A stretch of DNA of 64,000 nt from Mycobacterium sp. 852002-51057_SCH5723018. Its GTDB lineage: Bacteria > Actinomycetota > Actinomycetes > Mycobacteriales > Mycobacteriaceae. Below the pieces are notes generated by a model that had not been told where the DNA came from, ran no database searches, and saw only the letters and a program-made list of their open reading frames with translations. Location of the stretch: the NCBI RefSeq assembly GCF_001667035.1, contig NZ_LZIR01000021.1, positions 17,220-81,219 on the forward strand, in the 5' to 3' direction. The position numbers were made by a program, and so were the translations under genes. Below, piece by piece: positions 1-9,798 of this stretch (its first letter is position 1; every line of letters begins with the position of its first letter).

Positions 1-1019
1 GATGTTCGCAGCGCCGCGACCCGCACATCGTCGCGGGCGGACAGGCCGTCGACGAGATCCGCCAGCACCGCGCCGGCTTCCACCGAAGCCAACTGGTCGG
101 CATCCCCGACCAGGATCAGCCGGGCATCCGGACGCACCGCCTCCAGCAGCCGGGCCATCATCGTCAGCGACACCATGGACGTTTCGTCGACGACGATCAC
201 GTCGTGCGGGAGGCGGTTGCCCCGGTGGTGGCGAAACCGCACTGAACTGTCCGGACGGCTGCCGAGCAGCCGGTGCAGCGTAACCGCTTGCAGGCCCGAA
301 AGTCGTTCGCGGTCAACAACTTCGAGCTTGCCTACTTCGGCCGCCACGGCCTCGGTCAACCGGGCCGCGGCCTTGCCGGTGGGCGCGGCCATCGCGATCC
401 GCAGGCGGGTCGCGCCGGAACGGTCCGCGTGTTCGGCGAGTAGTGCCAGCAGCCGTGCCACCGTGGTGGTCTTGCCGGTACCCGGGCCCCCCGTCAGCAC
501 GGTGACCGCTTGTGACACCGCGATTTCGGCGGCCGCCCGCTGCTCCTCGTAGTGTGGCGGCGGGAAAAGCCGCGCCAACCCGGACACGTTAGGCAGCGCC
601 GCGGGAACCGACAGGGTGAGTAGGTCGGCGCAGACTTGCTCTTCCTCTCGCCAGTACCGGTCGAGGTACAGCAGCCGGTCGTCGTACAGGTGCAAGACGG
701 GTGGATCGCCCAGTAACCGGCTGGCGCGCAACGCCGCCAGCCAGCCACCCGGGTCGGGCCAGGGCAGCTCCGGGACGCCGGCGTCGTCGGCCACCGTCGT
801 CAGGTCGACACACACCGACCCGCCGCGCAATGCCCTGGCCGCGAGCGCCACCGCCAGCGCGACGCTGTGATCGGTTTCCTCGGCCAGCGCTGTAACGCGT
901 TGCGCGACATGCACGTCGGAGGATTCCAGCACGCCGGCTTCGTTGAAGCGTCGTAAGGCATCACCTGCGCGGTAGGCGATCCGCCAGTCCAGGGGGTCTT
1001 CTATGTCGCCGATGCTCAT
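1..1019 (-). CDS. recD: Exodeoxyribonuclease V subunit alpha RecD (3' part beyond window)
   Basis: The helicase subunit of the RecBCD double-strand-break repair nuclease, a 5'-3' SF1 motor. About 339 codons are visible before the gene runs off the left edge. A Walker A motif GGPGTGKT lies near residues 177-184. A Walker B/DE motif VVDETSM and the following GDADQLASVEAG motif lie near the window edge, as expected for RecD. The ATG at 1019 overlaps the recB stop (ATGA, 1016-1019), so translation is probably coupled. The order recC-recB-recD on one strand matches the mycobacterial locus. The gene continues outside the window, so its intactness cannot be judged. Confidence 0.93.
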   Translation of the reverse strand, partial: MSIGDIEDPLDWRIAYRAGDALRRFNEAGVLESSDVHVAQRVTALAEETDHSVALAVALAARALRGGSVCVDLTTVADDAGVPELPWPDPGGWLAALRASRLLGDPPVLHLYDDRLLYLDRYWREEEQVCADLLTLSVPAALPNVSGLARLFPPPHYEEQRAAAEIAVSQAVTVLTGGPGTGKTTTVARLLALLAEHADRSGATRLRIAMAAPTGKAAARLTEAVAAEVGKLEVVDRERLSGLQAVTLHRLLGSRPDSSVRFRHHRGNRLPHDVIVVDETSMVSLTMMARLLEAVRPDARLILVGDADQLASVEAGAVLADLVDGLSARDDVRVAALRT

Positions 1020-4000
1020 GCCCGGCCCTCGTCCAGCAGGTCGGACACCGCGGTCACCATCGAGACCGGCGGCAGCCAGCTGAACACTCCGCAGGGATGC
1101 CCGTCGACCGTCGGGGTTTGCGGCCCGCACATGCCTCGCACGAACAGGTACAACACACCGCCCAGGTGCTGCGAGGGCTGGTAGCCGGGTTGCCGCCACC
1201 GCAGGAAACGATGCAGCACAACGGTATACAGCAACGCCTGCAACGGATAGTCGGAGTGCAGCATCGCTTCGGTCAGCCGGTGCAAACCGTAGTCGGCCGC
1301 GGTGGCGCCGAGCATGTTGGTCTTGTAGTCGACCACCGCGTAGCGCTGCCGGGGCAGGCGCAGCACCACGTCGACCGAGCCGGACAGGTAACCGCGCAGC
1401 GACTGGCCGCCGAGCGAATCCGACATCAACCGGTCGCTGTAGCCGGCCAATGGGTCGTCGACGGACAGGTGCTCACGAACAAGCGCCCCGACATCCGCGA
1501 GCCGAAGTTGCGGGACCGAACCCCGGATGTCGCCTCCCGCCAAGGGAATTTCGAAGTCCAACTCCCGCAACCGATCCCGCAGACCGATCCGGCGTAAGGT
1601 CAGCCCCTCCGCCAGCGGGCCCAGCGACGTGTCGTGCATGGGCAGCAACGCCGAGGCCACGGTGGTGGGCTCGGCGTCCACGGGCCACCAGGCCGAGTGC
1701 CTGCGCACGTGGGCTTCCAGTTCGGCCGCGAGATCGGCGGCGAAGGGATCCGCGGTTTCGAGCACCGCGTGCACGAGCGATCCGAACGTCGCGCCGGCGG
1801 GCAAGCCCGACATGGGAGAAACGACGTCGGCGCCCGCGGGGGGCGCGTCCGGTGTGACGGCCACCGCGGCGCCGTCGATCTCGTCGTCGCGGGCCGACAT
1901 CTCCGGTTCACTGCTGACACCGGAGTCATAGGACTCCTCCGCGCTGCGCACCAACGCCGAATACGATGTTCGCCGCCACGCGGTGTCGATCGACCGGTGG
2001 AAGTGCCGCACCGCAAGCTCGGTGGACGGGGCCGGGCGGTGCACCGCCGGGGCGTCCACCACCGACGCTTCTTCGATCGCCGGGCCGCCGGCGGCCTCCC
2101 ACGCGCGAAGGCAGGCCAATGCGTCCTCGTCCGAGATCGTCCGCGGCACACAGCTATCCGGGACCTCGGCCTGTCCCAGACGCCGGCCCCGCAGCAGCCG
2201 GGACAGCCCTCCGTTCGGCTCGTCCTTGGCGGGTGCCCACCACGCCACCACCTGCGACTGCGCCCGGGTCAGGGCGACGTACGTGAGCCGGATGTCGTTG
2301 CGCGCCGCCTCGGCGCGGCTGAACGCCTCGATGGTCCTGCGGTCGGCGCCCCCCGGGCCGCCGACGTCCAGGCAGCGAACGCCGTCCTCGTCGTGGTAGA
2401 GCGGAATGTCGTCGATGAAGACGTGCCGATTGAAGGCGAACGGCAAGTAGACGATCGGGAACTGTAACCCCTTGGCGCCCCACACCGTCAGGATCTGCAC
2501 GGCCGCGGCGTCACTGTCGATGCGGCGGCTGCGTTCGGGTGCCCCGGCGCGCTCCTCGCATTGCCGACGCAACCAGTCGCGCAGGGCGGGCAGCGTCAAC
2601 CGTTCCCGATGGGCCACGGCGTGCAGCAGCTGAGCGATGTGGGCCAGGTCGGTCATGGTGCGTTCACCAGCCTGCTCGGCAAGCACCCGCCTCCCCACGC
2701 CGGCCAGTTGCGCGGCCTCGAACACCGCGGCGGGTCCGCGGTTTCGCAACTCATCGGACCACTCCCGCAGCGTGGCAGCGACCTCGTCGGTGAGGTCGTC
2801 TCCGCCCGCGGCCAGGTCGCCGGCCGTCTTGCCGAAGAACACCGTGGCGGCGGCGGCGCGCACCAGCCCGGCGCGGTGGGTCTGGTCGAACGCGTCCAGC
2901 AGGAACAGCCAATCCTTGGCCGCTTCGGCCGCGAATACGTCGCCGTCGCCGGTGTAGACCGCGGGAATCCCGGCTTGCGTCAACGCGGTTTGACACGCCC
3001 GCGCGTCCTTGCCGGATTCGACGATGACCGCGATATCACCGGCGCGCACCCGGTTGCCGTCGAAGGTGGCGTCGCTGGCCAGCAGGGCGCCGACGTCGGC
3101 GGCGAGGTCGGCCGGGATGTGGCGACGCAGCTGGTCGATCGAAATGGTCCGGTCCTGCTGGCAACCGAAGGCGGCGCGGCCGACCACCCGGAGCCGAAAC
3201 GGCTGATTGTGCGGCGCATTGCGCAGCCGGTGGCCCGCCACGTGCGCCTCGATGTCGCGCACCACGATGTCGGGGTCGCCCAGCGCGGCCCCGCGCAACA
3301 GCGTTTGCAGGCTGTCGACGAGCACCTTGTCGCTGCGCCAATTCACGCTCAGCGTGCGGCGCTCGCCGGCCGTTTGGGCCGCCCGCAGATAGGTGTAGAT
3401 GTCGCCGCCGCGAAAACCGTAGATCGCCTGCTTGGGGTCGCCGATCAACACCAGCCTGGAATGGCCGTTGAAGGCGCGATCGATGACCTCCCATTGAATG
3501 GGATCGGTGTCCTGGAATTCGTCGATCATCACGATCGACCAGCGGCGGCGCATCCGGTCGGCGGCAGCCGAATCCGCGGAACCCGGACGGCTTTTCAAAG
3601 CGCCGGCCAGGCGATTGAGCAGGTCGTTGTAGCTGAAGATGCCGAGCCGGCGCTTGCGCAGCTCGAGTTGGTCCAGCACGTCGGTGGCGAAACGCAGTCG
3701 CACCCCGGCAATGGCCTGCGGGTCCGGGTCGCGCAGTCGCAGCTGCGCGCAGGGGTCCTCGACGATCGCACGGGCCAGCGCCAGCGCATCGCGGTGGCTG
3801 AGGGCCACCTCGTCGCGCTGCGATCCGAAGTGCGCAAGATACAGGTCGTCGACGATCTGGCCGACCAGATCGTCGAGGCTTTCCACCAGCGTGGCGTCGG
3901 TGTCCGTATCACCGGCAACCCCAAGCGATTTGAGCACCAGGTGACAGAACTGGTGCGTGGTGCAGATGGTGGCGGCGTCGAAGTCCGAGAGCGCGTCGCG

Positions 4001-4321
4001 CAGCCGCGCGCATCGCTCGCCGCGCTCGGCGTCGGTGCCGGCCGTCAGGTGGGTGAGCAGATCGGTAGCCCTGTCGGACAGCGAACCTTCCAGTGCGGCA
4101 ACGGCTTCCACGATCTGGCAGCGGACCCTTTCCCGCAGTTCCCGGCTGGCCGCCTTGCTGAAGGTGATCAGCAGCATTTCGTCGAGCTTGCCGACGCCGT
4201 CGGAGATGAAGCGGGTCACGAGGCCGGCCAGTGCGAACGTCTTGCCGGTGCCCGCGCTGGCCTCCAGCACCGTCGTGGACCCCGGCGCGGGCAACGGGCC
4301 GAGCAGGTCGAAGCGCTCCAT
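1016..4321 (-). CDS. recB: Exodeoxyribonuclease V subunit beta RecB
   Basis: An 1101-residue 3'-5' helicase-nuclease subunit of RecBCD. Walker A AGTGKT is at residues 23-28, Walker B IDEFQDTDPIQW near residue 290, and a UvrD-type VNWRS motif follows. Near the C-terminus YAVVDYKTN is the RecB-family nuclease motif, with Asp and Lys catalytic residues present. An in-frame start lies 16 codons upstream, but MERFDLLG at 4321 is preferred because it overlaps the recC stop as ATGA and leaves the normal N-terminus just before Walker A. In mycobacteria RecBCD acts mainly in single-strand annealing, and AdnAB is the main recombination resection motor (family knowledge). Confidence 0.95.
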   Translation of the reverse strand: MERFDLLGPLPAPGSTTVLEASAGTGKTFALAGLVTRFISDGVGKLDEMLLITFSKAASRELRERVRCQIVEAVAALEGSLSDRATDLLTHLTAGTDAERGERCARLRDALSDFDAATICTTHQFCHLVLKSLGVAGDTDTDATLVESLDDLVGQIVDDLYLAHFGSQRDEVALSHRDALALARAIVEDPCAQLRLRDPDPQAIAGVRLRFATDVLDQLELRKRRLGIFSYNDLLNRLAGALKSRPGSADSAAADRMRRRWSIVMIDEFQDTDPIQWEVIDRAFNGHSRLVLIGDPKQAIYGFRGGDIYTYLRAAQTAGERRTLSVNWRSDKVLVDSLQTLLRGAALGDPDIVVRDIEAHVAGHRLRNAPHNQPFRLRVVGRAAFGCQQDRTISIDQLRRHIPADLAADVGALLASDATFDGNRVRAGDIAVIVESGKDARACQTALTQAGIPAVYTGDGDVFAAEAAKDWLFLLDAFDQTHRAGLVRAAAATVFFGKTAGDLAAGGDDLTDEVAATLREWSDELRNRGPAAVFEAAQLAGVGRRVLAEQAGERTMTDLAHIAQLLHAVAHRERLTLPALRDWLRRQCEERAGAPERSRRIDSDAAAVQILTVWGAKGLQFPIVYLPFAFNRHVFIDDIPLYHDEDGVRCLDVGGPGGADRRTIEAFSRAEAARNDIRLTYVALTRAQSQVVAWWAPAKDEPNGGLSRLLRGRRLGQAEVPDSCVPRTISDEDALACLRAWEAAGGPAIEEASVVDAPAVHRPAPSTELAVRHFHRSIDTAWRRTSYSALVRSAEESYDSGVSSEPEMSARDDEIDGAAVAVTPDAPPAGADVVSPMSGLPAGATFGSLVHAVLETADPFAADLAAELEAHVRRHSAWWPVDAEPTTVASALLPMHDTSLGPLAEGLTLRRIGLRDRLRELDFEIPLAGGDIRGSVPQLRLADVGALVREHLSVDDPLAGYSDRLMSDSLGGQSLRGYLSGSVDVVLRLPRQRYAVVDYKTNMLGATAADYGLHRLTEAMLHSDYPLQALLYTVVLHRFLRWRQPGYQPSQHLGGVLYLFVRGMCGPQTPTVDGHPCGVFSWLPPVSMVTAVSDLLDEGRA

Positions 4322-7300
4322 CAGACCAGCTCCCGGGCCGAGCGTTCGGAGCGCAGCAGCGGCCCCCACAGCCGGGCCGCCAACGCGCCGAGGCGCGTGC
4401 CTTCACCGGCAACCTCTTCGCCCGCGCGCGGCGGTCCCAGCAGGACGTCGAGCCGAGCCCTTGTGCCCCAGACCCTTTCGTTTGCCGGCTCGGCATTCTC
4501 ACCGCGGAAGTTGTTCTGCGAGTTCCACCGATATCCCGCGGCCCTGAGCGGGTCCCTGTCCGAATTGCGGGCGTCCGCCCAGGCGAACGATGTCCGCAGC
4601 GGCAGTGGTAGCGGCTCCCGGCGACCGGCGTCGTACAGCCGCACCAGCTCACGCAGCGTCTCGAGGGAGTCCGGTGGCGGACCGAGCAGGCGGCGCTCGA
4701 TCCGATCGTTTCGCCGGGCGCGCCCGATGCACAATGCGCTCCAGTCACGACGCGAATCGCTTGCCTTCAACGCCAGCAGCGGGATCCACGATTCCAGCAG
4801 GTGCTTGCCGCCGAGCTTGGAGTAGGTGACCGACACGGTGCGGGCGCCGAAGACGGGTGTCACCGTGCCGGTGAGCCGCCGCGCGCCGTCCAGCGGCAGG
4901 TCGACGTCGTAAGCGGAGGGCGCACCGCGGCGGTGCCGCAGCGCCTCGGCGGCCAGTTCGGCGGCCTGGCCGCGGATTTCCCTGGCTTTGCGCCAGCCCA
5001 GCTGCCCCGGGGGCAAGGTCCCTCGGCGCCATTCGGCTTCGGCCGCCTTGCCAGGATCCAAGCCGCGCAACATGTCTCGCAGCATCCGGTCGCCGACCGA
5101 CCACTCTTCGAGGTTGTCGATCTCGACGGGCATCTCGTCTTTGATCTCGTCGATCTCCCAGGGCAACGTGTAGTCCAGCGCGCGGAAGAACCCCTTGACC
5201 GGGTCACGCAGGAAGGCCAGCAAGTCGGCGAGCACGACGTCGTCGGGTGCCGGTCGGGGGAGCGGATCGGTGAAGAAGCGCGGCCGCGGGTGCCGGTCAC
5301 CGGCGGCGGCCCGGGCCGCGACCAGGGCGGTCGGATCGAAGGTGAACGGCTGGCCCGGCAGCAGCTCGCCCGGCGTGACATTGCGAATGTCGAACGGCTG
5401 CAACGGGTGCTCGATCAGCACCCGGTCTCGCACCGGCGCCGGTGTGGTCTGATCGAGCGCGTCGAGCAGTTCGGCCAGCGGCACCGACGGCGGCCGCGGG
5501 TGTCCGGTGTGCTCGTCGGCGCCGGTATAGGTGATGACCAACGTCTCGGTGGCCGCGCATACCGCGTCGAGCAGCAATTGCCGGTCCTCGGAACGGATGT
5601 CGCGCTCGCCGGTCATCGGCCCGCGGGAAAGGGCGTCGTCGCCGTCCGGCAGCGCGGACCGCGGAAACACGCCGTCGTCGAGCCCGACCAGGCACACCAC
5701 CCGGTGCGGGACCGAGCGCATCGGCACCATCGTGCACACGGTCAAGGTTCCGGTCCGGAAGTTGGCCCGGGTCGGACGCCCGGCGAGGCGCTCGGCCAGC
5801 AATGCCCGTACGTCGGACAGCCGCAGCCGGGCGGCGGCGCGAAATTCGGCCTGCGCCAGTATGGTTGCGAACTCGCGGCGCAATTGTCCCGATTGCCACG
5901 CGTCGGCGGCGTCCACCTGGGTCAATGCCGCGACACCGTCGGTGAGCGCATCGATCCACTCGGCCAGCGGGCGGATTCCGTCGAGCGAGTCGACCGCCGA
6001 CTGCAGCCGGTCGACGTACTCGGCCAGCCGCCCCGCCAGCTCCACCCGGTTGCTGCCGACGTCGTCCAGGGGAAGCGCGGTCGCCAGCCACGCCTGCGAG
6101 TCGTCGGACATCGCGACCCCGGTCAGGATCCGGTCCAGGCCGAAACGCCAGGTGTTTCCCACGATGTGGTCGAGTCCGTATGGCTTGCGGTGCCGGGTGT
6201 CGAAGCTCCAGCGGATACCGGAGTCGCGCACCCACGCGGCGATCGTGTCGAGGTCGTCGTCGGTGAATTTGAAGCGGGTCCGCACCGGCGCGGCCTGGGC
6301 CAGGTTGAGGACCTGGGTTGCGGTCGCGCGGCTGCCGGCGATGCCGAGCAGCTCCCCGGCCACCCCGAGGAGGGGGTTGGTCTGGGTGAGGGCTCGGTCG
6401 GCCAGCCGCACTCGCAGCCGGTGCGCGGGGTGGTTGGGGCCGGGGAGTTCGCCCAGGCCGAAGTCGGCGACGATCAGCGGCGCGCAGCTCTCGATGTCGG
6501 GGCACATCACCACGATGTCGCGCGGTTCAAGCGTGGGATCGTCCGCCAACAGCCCGAGCAGTACTTCACGCAGCACGTCGATCTGCCGGGCAGTGCCGTG
6601 GCAGGCGTGCACCCGAACCGATCGGTCGTCGGCGGCCAGGGCCCGGTCGTCGGGCCGCACCGCGTTGGCGGCGATATCGGATTGCAGCCAGCCCAGTAAT
6701 GTCTCGGGTTGCGTTTCCGCGCCGAGGTATTCGTCTGTGGCGCGGGCCGAGGGCAACACGGTTTGCAGCTCGCGAAGGTCGCGGCCCAGTGTCTGCAGCA
6801 GCGGGTGGCGGACTCGGCGCCGGCTGGTGTCGTCGGTTCGCCGCACCGGGCCGCGCAGATCGGCGAGCCGCCGCCACAGTTCGTCGCTGGGGTGCGGCAG
6901 CCACAGGTGCAGGTCGTGGTGCGCGGCCAGCGCGTCGAGCAGCTCGATGTCGGTGGCAGGCAGCCGCGTGTGGCCGAACAGCGACAGCCGCGCCGGCAGG
7001 TCGACCGGCCCCTCCCGCAACCGCGCGACGGTCTTCTGGTGGCGGACGTGCGGGGGATCGGCCTCGACCCGCGCAGCCAGCGCGCGCCACAGTTCCGGCT
7101 GCCAGGCCAGGTCGGTGTCGAGGCCCTTCGCGTTGCCGTCCAGCCAGTCGATGAGCAGTTGCGGACGCTGCCGGGCGTAAGAGGCGAACAGCCCGGCCAG
7201 CCGGCGCGCCACGGCATACCGGCGCCCTTTGCGCAGCTCCGCCTCCTCGCCGGTGTGGAAGTGGCCCAGATGGGTTGCCAGCGTTCGGCACCACGGCTGG

Positions 7301-7629
7301 TCGAGGCCGGCATCGATCACCTCGAGCAGCGGCCAGGTCATCGCCTCGGGCGACCACGGGTCCTCGTCGACCGTCCCGGTGATCGCAGAAATCTCGGCGA
7401 TCAACGATCCCGGGCTGCGGAAAGCCACCCCCGCGCAGACCCCGTCGCCCATGCCGGGCCGCGGACCCAGCACGTGCGAAAGCCGCTGACTGAGCCAGCG
7501 TTCCACGCCGCGCGCCGGCACCAGCACCAGCTCCTCGACGAACGGGTCGGGCAGCGGGGCGGCCAGCAGGGCGCCGAGACCGTCGGCGAGCAGGTCGGTG
7601 CGTTCGGCACGGTGAAGATGAAGCGCCAT
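4321..7629 (-). CDS. recC: Exodeoxyribonuclease V subunit gamma RecC
   Basis: A 1102-residue RecC, the subunit that scans DNA for regulatory sites and splits the strands for RecB and RecD. It has a degenerate helicase and nuclease fold. The N-terminus MALHLHRAERTDLLADGL and the segment VPARGVERWLSQRLSHVLG around residues 37-55 are typical. The reading frame stays open about 400 codons upstream, but that extension is antisense to the plus-strand PHP gene and has no RecC character, so the ATG at 7629 is chosen. It is the first gene of recC-recB-recD, with a four-base overlap into recB. Confidence 0.95.
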   Translation of the reverse strand: MALHLHRAERTDLLADGLGALLAAPLPDPFVEELVLVPARGVERWLSQRLSHVLGPRPGMGDGVCAGVAFRSPGSLIAEISAITGTVDEDPWSPEAMTWPLLEVIDAGLDQPWCRTLATHLGHFHTGEEAELRKGRRYAVARRLAGLFASYARQRPQLLIDWLDGNAKGLDTDLAWQPELWRALAARVEADPPHVRHQKTVARLREGPVDLPARLSLFGHTRLPATDIELLDALAAHHDLHLWLPHPSDELWRRLADLRGPVRRTDDTSRRRVRHPLLQTLGRDLRELQTVLPSARATDEYLGAETQPETLLGWLQSDIAANAVRPDDRALAADDRSVRVHACHGTARQIDVLREVLLGLLADDPTLEPRDIVVMCPDIESCAPLIVADFGLGELPGPNHPAHRLRVRLADRALTQTNPLLGVAGELLGIAGSRATATQVLNLAQAAPVRTRFKFTDDDLDTIAAWVRDSGIRWSFDTRHRKPYGLDHIVGNTWRFGLDRILTGVAMSDDSQAWLATALPLDDVGSNRVELAGRLAEYVDRLQSAVDSLDGIRPLAEWIDALTDGVAALTQVDAADAWQSGQLRREFATILAQAEFRAAARLRLSDVRALLAERLAGRPTRANFRTGTLTVCTMVPMRSVPHRVVCLVGLDDGVFPRSALPDGDDALSRGPMTGERDIRSEDRQLLLDAVCAATETLVITYTGADEHTGHPRPPSVPLAELLDALDQTTPAPVRDRVLIEHPLQPFDIRNVTPGELLPGQPFTFDPTALVAARAAAGDRHPRPRFFTDPLPRPAPDDVVLADLLAFLRDPVKGFFRALDYTLPWEIDEIKDEMPVEIDNLEEWSVGDRMLRDMLRGLDPGKAAEAEWRRGTLPPGQLGWRKAREIRGQAAELAAEALRHRRGAPSAYDVDLPLDGARRLTGTVTPVFGARTVSVTYSKLGGKHLLESWIPLLALKASDSRRDWSALCIGRARRNDRIERRLLGPPPDSLETLRELVRLYDAGRREPLPLPLRTSFAWADARNSDRDPLRAAGYRWNSQNNFRGENAEPANERVWGTRARLDVLLGPPRAGEEVAGEGTRLGALAARLWGPLLRSERSARELV

Positions 7630-7782
7630 CGAGCGCCACCCTAGAGCTTGGCACCGACGACGTGGCCGGTTGACGCGGACAAAATGCTCAGCGGCCCGAC
7701 GCCAGCCGTTGGTGGCGATGTAACGGCTGGTTACCGCTGGGTGCCGGATGCTGTGGGCGTACCGAGAGGGCGGGAGGCGGCC

Positions 7783-9210
7783 ATGACCATCGCGACGATC
7801 GCACCCGGTGCCATCACCGAGCGACGCGACACCGGGGCGATCGAGGTGACGTTCTCGGGGCGGTTCGGTCTTGGCATCTACCGGTGGGCTTACCTGCCGT
7901 TCGAGGTGCCGCCGGGCGTGCGGCGAATCCGGGTCGCCGCGGTCCACGAGGACTTCGCCGCGGGATTTGCCCGAAACGTGTTGGATCTGGGCGTCTTTGG
8001 CCCCGCCGGCCACGACCCGGGCAACGCCGCGGGCTTCCGAGGCTGGTCGGGCGGCGCCCGAGACGGCTTCGTCATCTCCAGCAGCCATGCCACCCCGGGC
8101 TATCTGGCGGGCCCCATCGACCCGGGTTCCTGGGCCGTGGCCCTCGGCCCGGTGGTTCTGAGCCCGTGGGGGATGGCCTGGCGGGTGCGCGTCACCCTGG
8201 AACGCGGCGAGCCCGACCCCGAACCGGATCTGCCCGCCGCGCAGGCCGGCCCGGTGATCGCGCCGCCGGCCGCACCGATCGGGAGCCCGCGCTGGTTCCG
8301 CGGGGATCTGCATCTGCACACCGTGCACTCCGACGGCGAGCGCGATCCCGCCGAGCTGGTGTCGGCCGCGCGGGCCGCGGGGCTGGACTTCATCGTCTCC
8401 ACCGAGCACAACACCAACTCCGCGAACCGGGTGTGGGCGGCCTGTCGCACCGGATCGCTGTTGGTGATTCCCGGCGAGGAGGTCACCACCCGGCACGGAC
8501 ACTGGCTCGCCGTCGGCCTGCCCCCGCACGCCTGGGTCGACTGGCGATACGGGCCGCGTGACGGGCTGTTCCCGCGCTTCGCCGCCGAGGTCCGCGAAGC
8601 CGGTGGCCTGGTGGTCGCCGCCCATCCCGCCGTGCCGCTGCCGGGATCGGCGTGGGAGTTCGGTTTCGCCCACGTCGAGGCGCTCGAGGTGTGGAATGGC
8701 CGGTGGAACGTCGACGACGAAGTCTCCCTTCGCATTTGGCAACGCATGCTGCGGCGCGGCAGGCGCATCGTGGCGGTCGGCGGCAGCGACTCGCACGGCG
8801 AACATCAGCCGGTCGGCGCGCCGCAGACGGCCGTGCACGCGCGTGAACTGTCCATGCCGGCGATCGTCGACGGGCTGCGCCGCGGTCGCTCCTACATCGT
8901 CCGATCACGCGAGGTCGCGTGCGAGCTGACCGCTACCTGCCCGGGCGGAAGCGGCGGTCCCGGGGAGGCATTGCCGGTGCGGCCCGGGGCGCCGGTGACG
9001 GTCACCGCCGTGATCGCCGGGGCCGCCGGCACAACCGCCGCCCTGATCACGGCGACGGGCTGCGCCGGGCGGACGGCGGTGAGTGCGGCGCGGGCCCGGT
9101 TGCGCTGGGAGCTCGACGCCGCGTCGGCGCGCTTTGTGCGGCTGGAGGTACGCGAGCGGGGAAGGCTCGGCGCGATGGTCGCGTTGACAAATCCCGTATG
9201 GCTAGCCTGA
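7783..9210 (+). CDS. PHP-domain metallohydrolase, CehA/McbA family
   Basis: A 475-residue protein with a polymerase-and-histidinol-phosphatase fold. Metal-binding motifs appear in order: DLHLHTVHSDGE, STEHN, IPGEEVTT, VAAHPAVP, then GGSDSHGE. These make a metal-dependent phosphoesterase or hydrolase likely. The first ~170 residues form a separate N-terminal beta-rich domain, as in CehA/McbA-type proteins. The substrate cannot be read from sequence. The start at 7783 is chosen over an upstream in-frame start because GGGAGG lies just before it and the protein core begins there. It is the first gene of a plus-strand block inserted between recC and echA3. Confidence 0.85.
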   Translation: MTIATIAPGAITERRDTGAIEVTFSGRFGLGIYRWAYLPFEVPPGVRRIRVAAVHEDFAAGFARNVLDLGVFGPAGHDPGNAAGFRGWSGGARDGFVISSSHATPGYLAGPIDPGSWAVALGPVVLSPWGMAWRVRVTLERGEPDPEPDLPAAQAGPVIAPPAAPIGSPRWFRGDLHLHTVHSDGERDPAELVSAARAAGLDFIVSTEHNTNSANRVWAACRTGSLLVIPGEEVTTRHGHWLAVGLPPHAWVDWRYGPRDGLFPRFAAEVREAGGLVVAAHPAVPLPGSAWEFGFAHVEALEVWNGRWNVDDEVSLRIWQRMLRRGRRIVAVGGSDSHGEHQPVGAPQTAVHARELSMPAIVDGLRRGRSYIVRSREVACELTATCPGGSGGPGEALPVRPGAPVTVTAVIAGAAGTTAALITATGCAGRTAVSAARARLRWELDAASARFVRLEVRERGRLGAMVALTNPVWLA

Positions 9211-9231
9211 ACCGGACCGGAGGGGAACGAC

Positions 9232-9747
9232 ATGCAAGCTTGGGACGCGATCTGTGCGCGGCGCAACGTCCGGCAATACACGGACGAGCCGGTGTCCGAC
9301 GACGACCTGAACCGCATCGCCGAGGCGGGCTGGCGGGCCCCGTCGGCCAAGAACCGGCAGCCGTGGGACTTTGTCGTCGTCACCGACCGGACCCAGCTGC
9401 AGGAGTTGTCCACCGTCTGGCAGGGGGCGGGTCACATCGCGTCGGCCCCCGCCGCGATCGCGCTGGTTGTGCCGGTGCCACCCGACCAGCGCAGGCTGGT
9501 CACCGACACCTACGACATCGGCCAGGCCACGATGGCGATGATGATCGCGGCCGCCGACCGCGGGATCGGAACCGGCCATTCGTCGGTGGGAGACCAGGAG
9601 AAGGCACGCGCCATCCTGGGCGTGCCCGACGACCACCAGGTGGCGTTCCTGCTCGGCATCGGCTATCCCGCCGATCGCCCGCTCACCCCGGTCCGCAAGC
9701 CCGATCGGCGGCCCTTTCCCGAGGTCGTGCATCACGGGCGTTGGTGA
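9232..9747 (+). CDS. Nitroreductase-family FMN oxidoreductase
   Basis: A 171-residue protein of the FMN-dependent nitroreductase fold. The N-terminal WDAICARRNVRQYTDEPV and the APSAKNRQPWDFVVV segment around residue 40 are the FMN-phosphate-binding region. The late GIGTGHSSVGD segment is also typical. Such enzymes reduce nitro groups, quinones or enones with NAD(P)H; the substrate here is unknown. AGGGGAACGAC gives a good ribosome site before the ATG. It sits 21 bases downstream of the PHP gene on the same strand, so co-transcription is likely. Confidence 0.88.
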   Translation: MQAWDAICARRNVRQYTDEPVSDDDLNRIAEAGWRAPSAKNRQPWDFVVVTDRTQLQELSTVWQGAGHIASAPAAIALVVPVPPDQRRLVTDTYDIGQATMAMMIAAADRGIGTGHSSVGDQEKARAILGVPDDHQVAFLLGIGYPADRPLTPVRKPDRRPFPEVVHHGRW

Positions 9748-9785
9748 TCCACACCGCGAAAACCGTTCGGCGCCTGGCGCAGCCG

Positions 9786-9791
9786 TAAGCT
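9786..9791 (+). promoter_or_regulatory. Candidate -10 box for a leaderless methyltransferase mRNA
   Basis: TAAGCT fits the mycobacterial TANNNT -10 consensus and ends exactly 7 bases before the GTG at 9799. That is the geometry in which transcription starts at the start codon. No Shine-Dalgarno sequence is visible in front of that GTG. No convincing -35 element is seen. Confidence 0.5.
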
Positions 9792-9798
9792 CGTTGTC

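Noticed and set aside
2561..6699. Long plus-strand open frames (754 and 632 residues) over recB and recC
   Set aside because: They are shadows of the minus-strand recB and recC reading frames, which contain correct helicase and nuclease motifs.
7630..8838. A 402-codon N-terminal extension of recC
   Set aside because: It is antisense to the PHP-domain gene, whose metal motifs are intact, and RecC proteins start at MALHLHRAER.
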